From JBBKWH01 sp041165345 (GTDB lineage: Bacteria; Pseudomonadota; Gammaproteobacteria; Pseudomonadales; Moraxellaceae), in the NCBI GenBank assembly GCA_041165345.1, contig JBEANQ010000112.1, forward strand, positions 1 to 8,453: 8,453 bases of DNA, in the 5' to 3' direction. The notes under the pieces were generated by a model, which saw only the letters and a list, made by a program, of their open reading frames with translations, searched no databases and had not been told where the DNA came from. Shown here piece by piece: positions 1 through 5,725 of the stretch. How positions within the stretch are numbered: the stretch's first letter is position 1; each line of letters begins with the position of its first letter. The translations under genes were made by a program, and so were the position numbers.

Positions 1-2666
1 TGAGCGTGCTTCCTGTGACCTTGTTTTTAGTGGCGTTATTGTTGCTCATGCTCACCGTGGCGTTTGGGATTCGTTGGAATCGCACCTTTGATGTGATTGG
101 CCAAATGCCATTTTTGTTTCGAGAGTTGTTTTATCGGCATCAGCCCGAGCCAAATACCCAAACCCTGACCACGCCCATGTCGCTTGATGAGCGCGTCGCG
201 CCCTCTAGCGATGTACCGCAGTCTATTGCTGTAGACGAGCCTACTGCGTTACTGACGCAACCTTTGATAATTGATGAACCCCCCATGCCTGATGTGCTCA
301 TGCCTGTTGCAGTGGCCAGCGTTGCGACGGCGGCGGTATTAAACACCCCAAGTGTGCCGGTAGATATCAACGCTCCACAGGCCGCGATCGCCCCAGTGGC
401 CCCAGCGCAATCACGTATTGCGCCACGGTTTGATTGGGATGACCAAGCGGTGTTTCACGATTTGCTAGAAGCAGTCCCAACCGTGTCCCTTGTTGCTCCG
501 ACCACCAGTGGCTCTGATCCCTTCGATCATGCGTTATTGATGTTTGATGACGCACTCGCCCAGCCAACGCCTGCTGTTGTTGCACCCCTGCCGTCTCATG
601 TCGAGGTTGAGGCTTTACCTGTGCCAGAAGGGGGGGGGGATCCCGTCACTGCATGGCTCGGGGATCAAGACACTCAAGACGCCATAGACACACCAGTCGA
701 TGGGATAGATGATGATCAAGCGTTCACCGCCGCTGAACCCCGTAGCGAGCCATCGCCCGTGTTGGCGCCAGCAGATGACGACGCTTTGGCATGGTTGACT
801 GCGGGCGAGCCAGACACTCATGCACAGACCGCATCCTTGATGGACGAATGGCCCAAACAGGCTGAAATAGACGAGGACGAGGCAGAAGAGCAGTGGCTGA
901 GTCCAGTGGCTGACGCGGTAGCCCTTGACGTAGAGCCGACGTGGCATGAGGAAAAACCCCTCACATCAGACCTTGATGATCACACCACTATTGGTGATGC
1001 CTCAGAGTCTGACGCCCTGATTGATCCGCCTGCCACCGCAGAAGATGGTCTACGCATTAACCCCTTAACACCCGATCAATTGGCCGCCGAATTAGACGCC
1101 CCACTGACCGACGCCCATGGCCGTACCATTGCGCCCCTGTCGCGCGCCATGCAAGTGGCCGAACGTCGGGCAGGATTGTCCCTGTTGCCCAGCATGGACT
1201 TGCTCGACCGACCAGACCCTGACCGTAAGCCCAGTTATACCGATGAAGAACTTGAGCGCCTGTCTGAGCTGCTTGAAATTAAACTGCAAGAGTTCAACAT
1301 CAAAGGTCGGGTGATTGAAGCGCAACCCGGACCTGTGGTCACCCGTTTTGAAGTTGACTTGGCCGCAGGGGTCAAAGCCAGCAAAGTCACCAATATTTCT
1401 AAAGATCTGGCGCGCTCCATGTCGATGGCCTCGGTGCGGGTGGTCGAAGTCATTGCGGGCAAGCCCTATATTGGTATTGAAGTCCCCAACAAAACTCGTG
1501 AAATGGTGCGCTTAAGTGAGCTGCTGAATACACCCGCCTATCGTGACCCGAGTGCATTGATTTCAATGGCAATGGGTAAAGATATTGCTGGTCGTCCGGT
1601 GCTGGCCGATCTGGCCAAAGCCCCACATATGTTGGTGGCAGGCACGACGGGGTCGGGTAAATCGGTGGCGGTGAATGCTATGTTGCTGTCGATGTTGCTC
1701 AAATATCCACCGGCACAACTGCGTATGATTTTGATTGACCCCAAACAGCTTGAACTTGCCAACTATGGCGATATTCCGCATTTGCTCACCCCTGTTGTGA
1801 CCGACATGAAAGACGCCGTCAGCGCGTTGAACTGGTCCGTGGGTGAAATGGAGCGCCGCTATAAACTGATGACCCTGTTTAAAGTGCGCAAAATTGACGA
1901 ATTCAACCGTAAAGTCATTGAAGCCAACGAACGTGGCGAAGACCTGCTGGATCCACTGTGGAAACCCGAAGACAGTGCGGTACAAGACAAAGCCCCACGC
2001 CTTAAACCGTTGCCATTGATCGTGATTGTGGCCGACGAATTTGCCGACATGATCATGCAAATTGGCAAGAAAGCCGAAGAATTGATTACTCGATTGGCGC
2101 AAAAATCACGGGCGGCTGGTATTCACTTGATGTTGGCCACGCAGCGTCCCTCGGTGGATGTGATCACCGGTTTGATCAAAGCCAACATTCCCACGCGGGT
2201 GGCCTTGCGGGTCAATAGCAAAATTGACTCACGCACCATTTTGGATGCCGGTGGCGCAGAAGACATGTTGGGGCATGGTGATATGCTGTTTTTGGCACCG
2301 GGTAAAAACACCCCAGAACGGGTACATGGCGCGTTTATTAGTGATGACGAAGTCAACCGCATTTGTGACGCATGGCGTGAACGTGGCAGTCCCGACTATG
2401 TCGACGACATTTTAAATGGCTTTGATGAGGACGCAGGCAGCAAAGGCGGCGGCTACGATAGCGACAGTAGCGGTGACTCGGAGCGTGACCCCATGTATGA
2501 CCAAGTGGTGGCCTTTGTGCTCGAGACGCGCAAGGTTTCTGCATCGTCGATTCAGCGTAAATTTAGTTTGGGCTATAACCGTGCCGCACGGATTGTCGAT
2601 GCGATGGAGGCTGCTGGTATTGTCAGTGGTATGGGATCGAGTGGTAAGCGTGAATTGTTGGTGTAA
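1..2666 (+). CDS. ftsK: DNA translocase FtsK, 5'-truncated by the window edge
   Basis: Septal DNA pump that moves chromosome termini and activates XerCD/dif recombination during division. The reading frame is open to base 1. Residues here count from the GTG at 6, which is probably internal: residues 1-22 form one hydrophobic helix that fits the last of FtsK's usual four N-terminal membrane segments, so the true start lies upstream. Residues about 40-380 are a Pro/Ala/Asp/Glu-rich, low-complexity linker. The alpha/beta motor follows, starting near the LLPSMDLLD motif (393-401). It has Walker A GTTGSGKS (546-553) and Walker B IVIVADEFAD (ending about 681, D677 and E678). A Ser/Gly-rich spacer leads to the winged-helix gamma domain (about 826-886) with FSLGYNRAARIVDAMEAAGI, the conserved surface that reads the KOPS polarity motif. 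TAA stop at 2664, followed by a hairpin terminator. The linker contains a run of ten G. Identity is very secure; only the 5' extent is unknown. Confidence 0.97.
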   Translation, partial: SVLPVTLFLVALLLLMLTVAFGIRWNRTFDVIGQMPFLFRELFYRHQPEPNTQTLTTPMSLDERVAPSSDVPQSIAVDEPTALLTQPLIIDEPPMPDVLMPVAVASVATAAVLNTPSVPVDINAPQAAIAPVAPAQSRIAPRFDWDDQAVFHDLLEAVPTVSLVAPTTSGSDPFDHALLMFDDALAQPTPAVVAPLPSHVEVEALPVPEGGGDPVTAWLGDQDTQDAIDTPVDGIDDDQAFTAAEPRSEPSPVLAPADDDALAWLTAGEPDTHAQTASLMDEWPKQAEIDEDEAEEQWLSPVADAVALDVEPTWHEEKPLTSDLDDHTTIGDASESDALIDPPATAEDGLRINPLTPDQLAAELDAPLTDAHGRTIAPLSRAMQVAERRAGLSLLPSMDLLDRPDPDRKPSYTDEELERLSELLEIKLQEFNIKGRVIEAQPGPVVTRFEVDLAAGVKASKVTNISKDLARSMSMASVRVVEVIAGKPYIGIEVPNKTREMVRLSELLNTPAYRDPSALISMAMGKDIAGRPVLADLAKAPHMLVAGTTGSGKSVAVNAMLLSMLLKYPPAQLRMILIDPKQLELANYGDIPHLLTPVVTDMKDAVSALNWSVGEMERRYKLMTLFKVRKIDEFNRKVIEANERGEDLLDPLWKPEDSAVQDKAPRLKPLPLIVIVADEFADMIMQIGKKAEELITRLAQKSRAAGIHLMLATQRPSVDVITGLIKANIPTRVALRVNSKIDSRTILDAGGAEDMLGHGDMLFLAPGKNTPERVHGAFISDDEVNRICDAWRERGSPDYVDDILNGFDEDAGSKGGGYDSDSSGDSERDPMYDQVVAFVLETRKVSASSIQRKFSLGYNRAARIVDAMEAAGIVSGMGSSGKRELLV
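630..639 (+). repeat. Homopolymer run of ten G inside ftsK
   Basis: Ten consecutive G bases encode Gly-Gly-Gly plus the first base of an Asp codon in the disordered FtsK linker (residues 209-212). The frame is intact across it in this sequence. A gain or loss of one G would truncate FtsK before its motor. Such runs are prone to replication slippage and also to sequencing error. Confidence 0.9.
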
Positions 2667-2704
2667 TGGGCTGCCTTATCCATAAAAGCTGGCTTGAGTT
2701 TGAG

Positions 2705-2737
2705 CGAAAAAACGCGCCGTTAGGGGCGCGTTTTTCG
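2705..2737. terminator. Bidirectional intrinsic terminator between ftsK and the minus-strand gene block
   Basis: Stem CGCGCC (2713-2718) pairs with GGCGCG (2725-2730) around a 6-nt loop. It is flanked by A6 (2707-2712) on the left and T5 (2731-2735) on the right, so the hairpin carries a U-tract in both directions. It lies 40 nt past the ftsK stop and about 25 nt past the stop of the convergent small gene, so it can serve both. Confidence 0.88.
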
Positions 2738-2758
2738 TGTGGGTTTTAGTTTAACCGC

Positions 2759-3019
2759 CTAGCGGTAACGTGCACGCAATACCCAACGTGAGCCATTCCA
2801 ATAATAGCGGTGGTCATATTGGTAGCGGCTGTTGTACTGATGACGCAGGTCATAAACCCGTTTGCGGTGTTTGATTTTTTTGACCACATGCAGTGGTTTG
2901 GCGTGGCCATAGGCATGACCCTGTGCCTGTGGGGGAGTGTCATGTGGGCGAGCATCCGCTGCAAGGGGTAACATTGCAACCAACGATAAGGCCAAGATGG
3001 AAGATTTAACAGACATCAT
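2759..3019 (-). CDS. Small exported His/Arg/Tyr-rich basic protein, function unknown
   Basis: An 86-residue protein I do not recognise with certainty. Residues 1-23 look like a Sec signal peptide: basic start (MMSVKSS), hydrophobic core (ILALSLVAMLPLA) and a plausible signal peptidase I site after ADA. The mature part of about 63 residues holds roughly 10 Arg, 8 Tyr, 7 His and 5 Lys and no Cys. It ends in a Tyr/Trp/Arg-rich segment (YYWNGSRWVLRARYR) loosely like the C-terminus of small periplasmic RcnB-type proteins, but that link is weak. I start it at the first of two adjacent ATGs (3019; the other is 3016), because GAGGTGAT lies just upstream (3021-3028). The in-frame extension to 3175 encodes no signal-like sequence and is rejected. 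It is last in the minus-strand block and ends at the shared terminator. Expected location is the periplasm or outside the cell. Confidence 0.75.
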   Translation of the reverse strand: MMSVKSSILALSLVAMLPLAADARPHDTPPQAQGHAYGHAKPLHVVKKIKHRKRVYDLRHQYNSRYQYDHRYYWNGSRWVLRARYR

Positions 3020-3079
3020 GATCACCTCAGTCAAGCAGTTTAATCTGCGATAGCGTTTGAGTATGCAAGGCAATATGGG

Positions 3080-3122
3080 TGACTGTGTGGTGGGGCTGTT
3101 GTGGTCGTGTGGTGGTGGTGCG
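3080..3122 (-). promoter_or_regulatory. C-rich, G-poor stretch, candidate Rho loading (rut-like) site
   Basis: Read on the minus strand, 3122-3081 has 23 C, 14 A, 4 G and 1 T in 42 bases, mostly CAC/CCA repeats, and should be unstructured as RNA. Such C-over-G bubbles are what Rho binds. It lies about 155-195 nt past the stop of the PA4642-family gene and about 60 nt before the start of the exported-protein gene. It could end read-through transcripts, or regulate the next gene if it lies in that gene's leader. Composition is seen directly; the role is inference. Confidence 0.35.
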
Positions 3123-3226
3123 ACAAAATTGACCAATAACGAAAGATGATGAAGGTTGTAGTCAAGAACGTGCAAAGATCATGCGATTTTGATAGAGATA
3201 TGGCTGGATGACCTGTAAAAGAGCAT

Positions 3227-3266
3227 GGTGGTTTTTATGCGTCAAATTTTTTGCATGAAAACCACC
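3227..3266. repeat. 14-bp inverted repeat with a 12-nt loop, downstream of the PA4642-family gene
   Basis: GGTGGTTTTTATGC (3227-3240) is complementary to GCATGAAAACCACC (3253-3266) except for one T/G pair, which is a wobble on the plus strand and a C/A mismatch on the minus strand. It begins about 9 nt past the TAA of the minus-strand gene at 3275. No clean T-tract follows in either direction; on the minus strand only CTCTTTT comes several bases later. It may be a weak terminator or a 3'-end stabilising hairpin. Confidence 0.6.
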
Positions 3267-3274
3267 GGTCTACG

Positions 3275-3565
3275 TTAGGCGCTATAGCGCATTAACAGTT
3301 CGATAAATTCGGCGTTATGGCGTGGATGTGCCGCGATCACATTGATCAGGCTTAAGCCTTCATCACCAAGCGCATTGATGTTACGGCCATCGGCTTTAAA
3401 TTGCACCAATAGACGTTCAAAGTCATAGGCGCGCATGTGCTTATAGGCGTTATACAACACACCAAAGTCGGCATCGACACCCGCTGGGGGTTGATGGTTC
3501 AGATAGGCAAACACCCGCTCATCGGACCACGGTTCGTTAAAAGTTGCAGGCTGTGACAAGGCCAT
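3275..3565 (-). CDS. PA4642-family small protein, function unknown
   Basis: A 96-residue soluble protein with no signal peptide or membrane helix. It resembles the uncharacterised PA4642 family of pseudomonads and relatives. The recognisable core is a helix ending in AYKHMRAYDFERLLVQFKADG (about 40-60), followed by RNINALGDEGLSLINVIAAH (61-80) and a C-terminal helix with AEFIELL (85-91). The phrase 'in(A/G)..d..G.sLl..ia.H' also recalls an ankyrin-like turn, but the protein is too short for a repeat array. I start it at the ATG at 3565 because GGAG (3572-3575) sits 6 nt upstream; the upstream in-frame extension to 3622 runs through the minE terminator and is rejected. The leader is odd: the T-tract of that terminator ends only about 10 nt before the ribosome binding site, so there is no room for a separate promoter. 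Expression should depend on read-through from the min operon or a promoter within minE. No function is known to me. Confidence 0.8.
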   Translation of the reverse strand: MALSQPATFNEPWSDERVFAYLNHQPPAGVDADFGVLYNAYKHMRAYDFERLLVQFKADGRNINALGDEGLSLINVIAAHPRHNAEFIELLMRYSA

Positions 3566-3584
3566 GATGGACTCCAAGACAATC

Positions 3585-3619
3585 AAAAAAGGGCAAAATG
3601 ACAGTGCGCCATTTTGCCC
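3585..3619 (-). terminator. Intrinsic terminator after minE, inside the leader of the next gene
   Basis: Perfect 10-bp stem, GGGCAAAATG (3591-3600) with CATTTTGCCC (3610-3619), around a 9-nt loop, followed on the minus strand by T6 (3590-3585). It begins 22 nt after the minE stop. Its T-tract ends 19 nt before the ATG of the PA4642-family gene. Confidence 0.85.
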
Positions 3620-3641
3620 CAATTGTGCCGATCAAAACAGC

Positions 3642-3917
3642 TTAGCGTTCTTCAGGCAGGTTAATGTTCATTTCCAACATTTCAATATTGGCTTCTGAAC
3701 GAACCGACATTTGCACGTCTTGCTCGTCAACGCCACGCACGTAGCGGCTGACCACTTCCATGATCTCTTTTTTCATGCGCTCGATTTTATCTGGGCTTAA
3801 CCGATTACCCAAACGTTGCTCGGTCGCCACGATCACCTTTAAGCGATCAGCGGCTACCCGCGCACTAGGAGGTGTGGTGGGTTCGCTTTTAAAAAGGGTG
3901 CTCCAAAATCCTGCCAT
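3642..3917 (-). CDS. minE: Cell division topological specificity factor MinE
   Basis: Stimulates MinD ATPase and drives the pole-to-pole Min oscillation that keeps MinC away from midcell. At 91 residues it is the usual length. Residues 1-10 (MAGFWSTLFK) form the amphipathic membrane-targeting start. Residues about 20-33 (RVAADRLKVIVATE) are the MinD-contacting helix/strand. Residues about 41-91 form the topological specificity domain, with KKEIMEVVSRYV and the C-terminal strand IEMLEMNINLPEE typical of the family. The ATG at 3917 begins one base after the minD stop, and GGAG (3924-3927) lies 6 nt upstream inside minD, so translation is probably coupled. The longer open frame back to 4049 overlaps minD and is not used. 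Followed by an intrinsic terminator. Confidence 0.96.
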   Translation of the reverse strand: MAGFWSTLFKSEPTTPPSARVAADRLKVIVATEQRLGNRLSPDKIERMKKEIMEVVSRYVRGVDEQDVQMSVRSEANIEMLEMNINLPEER

Positions 3918-3918
3918 G

Positions 3919-4737
3919 TCACACTCCAACACCGAAGAAACGCGCCAACCAGCCTTTGGGTTGTTGCTGAATATGGCGATATGGGCGTTCTTCGCCCAAG
4001 AAGCGCGCCACCAAGTCCTCATAAGCCTGACCGGCTTTTGAGTCTTCATTCAAAATGACCGGTTTACCACTGTTTGAGGCCATCAAGACTGAGGGACACT
4101 CTGGGATCACACCCATGGTGCCAACTTTCAGAATATCCTTGGAAATGTCATCAATGGTCAGCATTTCTTGACGACCAGCGCGGTCAGGGTCAAAGCGAGT
4201 GATGCACAAATGCTCACGAACACGCCCTAGACCTTCTTCGACTTTTTTGGTTTTGCTGTGCAGCATGCCAATAATACGGTCGGAGTCACGAACCGATGAA
4301 ATTTCGGGGTTGGTGACAATAATGGCTTCGTCGGCATGGTACATGGCCAAAATCGCGCCGCGCTCAATCCCTGCGGGTGAGTCACAAATAATGTAGTCAA
4401 ACTCTTTAGAGAGTTCATCCATGACGCGTGCCACACCTTCGTCAGTGAGGGCGTCTTTGTCGCGTGTTTGGCTGGCAGGCAGGATGTATAGATTTTCGAG
4501 TTCACGGTCACGAATTAACGCTTGTGACAGCCGTGCTTCGTTGTGAATGACGTTGACAAAGTCATACACCACACGGCGTTCACAGCCCATGATCAGGTCT
4601 AGGTTGCGTAGACCCACGTCAAAATCGATGACCACCGTCTTATGGCCGCGCTTCGCTAGACCCGTTGCGAAAGATGCGCTGGTTGTGGTTTTGCCAACGC
4701 CCCCTTTCCCTGAGGTTACCACAACAATTTTTGCCAC
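3919..4737 (-). CDS. minD: Septum site-determining ATPase MinD
   Basis: Membrane-binding ParA/MinD-type ATPase that recruits MinC to the membrane and is released by MinE. At 272 residues it is family-typical. The deviant Walker A is GKGGVGKT at 10-17, with the signature Lys11 and catalytic Lys16. Switch I carries VVIDFDVGLRNLD (D38, D40). The MinD-specific switch II is YIICDSPAGIE (D119), followed by TNPEISSVRDSDR (142-154). The C-terminal KGWLARFFGV (261-270) is the amphipathic membrane-targeting helix. The start is GTG at 4737: AGGAGT (4745-4750) lies 7 nt upstream and the protein begins MAKIVVVTSGKGG as expected. It lies 57 nt after minC and one base before minE, so the three form one operon. 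Confidence 0.97.
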   Translation of the reverse strand: MAKIVVVTSGKGGVGKTTTSASFATGLAKRGHKTVVIDFDVGLRNLDLIMGCERRVVYDFVNVIHNEARLSQALIRDRELENLYILPASQTRDKDALTDEGVARVMDELSKEFDYIICDSPAGIERGAILAMYHADEAIIVTNPEISSVRDSDRIIGMLHSKTKKVEEGLGRVREHLCITRFDPDRAGRQEMLTIDDISKDILKVGTMGVIPECPSVLMASNSGKPVILNEDSKAGQAYEDLVARFLGEERPYRHIQQQPKGWLARFFGVGV

Positions 4738-4794
4738 CAGTCAAACTCCTTGCAGTGAAGGTTCCTATTGGAACTATAGATAAGGTGTACAGGA

Positions 4795-5511
4795 TCAGGA
4801 CATGGCCTGCAAGGGCTGGAAGTACAGCTCGCCTTGCGCGTTCATGCTGATGTGTACGGCATGGCCAATTAAATTGGCCGGAATGTCTTCTGCAACACAG
4901 TAAGTTCCGGCAATCGATACTAATTCGGCCTCAAGGCGATGGCAAAAAATACGTGCATTGGTTTCGCCAGCAGCCCCTGCAAAGACCCGTCCGCGTAAGG
5001 TACCGTAAATATGCACACTGCCCATCGCGATGATTTCAGAGCCGTTATTGACATCTGCGGTCAGAATCACGTCGCCATGTTCTGAGACAAGGCGTTGACC
5101 GGTTCTCACGATTTCATGATGCAATAATGTGGTCGCAGGTGCGGTGACAGGCGGGGCTGTGGGTGCGGGTGTGGTGGGGGTATCAGACACGCTCACTGGT
5201 GCAGGTTCGCTGGGCTGAATCCGTTGCATTGGGCGGTCTGCTGGCAGCACGGCGAGGCCAAGCGTCCGCGCTTGGTCACCCAGTAGGCCATCAACCACAC
5301 CCATAATTTGTAGCCCTTGCGCTTTGAGCTGCGCAATCAGGTCGGGCAGGTGGGTCTCGACGGTGCTGTCAATTAAAACCGGCAAACCATCATTGGCACC
5401 CGCTGTGCCCAACAGCCGATGAAGTGCTTGGTGAACCCGTACAGGGTCTGCGGTATTGAGGGTGAGTCGAGAAAAACTCACCATTTTGCCGGTGAGGCGA
5501 AGATCACTCAT
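4795..5511 (-). CDS. minC: Septum site-determining protein MinC, FtsZ inhibitor
   Basis: Inhibits FtsZ ring assembly away from midcell when bound to MinD. 238 residues. The N-terminal FtsZ-inhibiting domain covers about 1-95. A Pro/Thr/Ala-rich linker follows (about 99-128). The C-terminal beta-helix domain (about 129-235) carries the family signature: GSEIIAMGSVHIYGTLRGRV (157-176), ARIFC (186-190) and ELVSIAGTY (196-204), the surface for dimerisation and MinD binding. The ATG at 5511 is chosen because AAGGA (5518-5522) lies 6 nt upstream and MinC homology starts there; the open frame to 5601 adds 30 residues unlike MinC. First gene of the min operon. A hairpin sits just upstream of its ribosome binding site. 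I see no convincing sigma-70 promoter in the 214-nt gap before it. Confidence 0.96.
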   Translation of the reverse strand: MSDLRLTGKMVSFSRLTLNTADPVRVHQALHRLLGTAGANDGLPVLIDSTVETHLPDLIAQLKAQGLQIMGVVDGLLGDQARTLGLAVLPADRPMQRIQPSEPAPVSVSDTPTTPAPTAPPVTAPATTLLHHEIVRTGQRLVSEHGDVILTADVNNGSEIIAMGSVHIYGTLRGRVFAGAAGETNARIFCHRLEAELVSIAGTYCVAEDIPANLIGHAVHISMNAQGELYFQPLQAMS

Positions 5512-5526
5512 GGCGCGTCCTTGAGA

Positions 5527-5550
5527 GTGCGAACCGAGGGCGGTTCGTAC
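5527..5550. promoter_or_regulatory. Hairpin directly upstream of the minC ribosome binding site
   Basis: GTGCGAACCG (5527-5536) pairs with CGGTTCGTAC (5541-5550) around a 4-nt loop: 10 bp with one G/T pair. On the minus strand it ends 4 nt before the AAGGA of minC and has no T-tract, so it is not an intrinsic terminator. It could be a leader hairpin affecting minC translation or stability, or a protein-binding dyad. Confidence 0.45.
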
Positions 5551-5667
5551 ATGAGTTTGACGAGAGAATGCAGGCATCCTAGACCAAAACGGACAGGGCA
5601 TCTAGCCGGTTATGGGCTTTTTTGTGATTGGCATGAATGGCGTCAAGCCGGTGTGCGTAGCGAGCAC

Positions 5668-5693
5668 GTGATGAGCGACCCTCCGCTGATCAC
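5668..5693. repeat. Imperfect stem-loop in the gap upstream of minC
   Basis: GTGATGAGCG (5668-5677) and CGCTGATCAC (5684-5693) pair at 9 of 10 positions, with a central G-G mismatch and a 6-nt loop. It lies about 33 nt past the stop of the voltage-sensor-like gene. No T-tract follows, so it is at best a weak transcript end or 3' stabiliser. Confidence 0.4.
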
Positions 5694-5725
5694 GCCGTCC
5701 CTCGGAAGTGGCGCGCTGAAGGGCG

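Noticed and set aside
6..8. GTG at 6 as the start of ftsK
   Set aside because: The frame is open to base 1 and the first visible residues match the last of four FtsK membrane helices, so the gene starts upstream of the window.
1167..1175. GGGCAGGA as a KOPS site in ftsK
   Set aside because: One base off the E. coli GGGNAGGG motif, and a single site carries no information on strand skew.
1563..2102. 179-codon open frame antisense to ftsK
   Set aside because: It lies wholly inside the conserved motor domain of ftsK and its composition looks like a frame shadow.
2754..2766. ACCGC-CTA-GCGGT dyad over the stop codon of the small exported protein gene
   Set aside because: A 5-bp stem is easily chance, and the real terminator lies just beyond it.
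3020..3175. Longer N-terminus for the small exported protein
   Set aside because: The extension is translated from the C-rich rut-like stretch and would bury the signal peptide; the ribosome binding site favours 3019 or 3016.
3918..4049. Longer N-terminus for minE
   Set aside because: It would overlap minD by over 130 nt; MinE homology and a good ribosome binding site both set the start at 3917.
5604..5623. AGCC...GGCT followed by T6 as a plus-strand terminator
   Set aside because: The stem is only 4 bp and no plus-strand gene lies upstream to be terminated.
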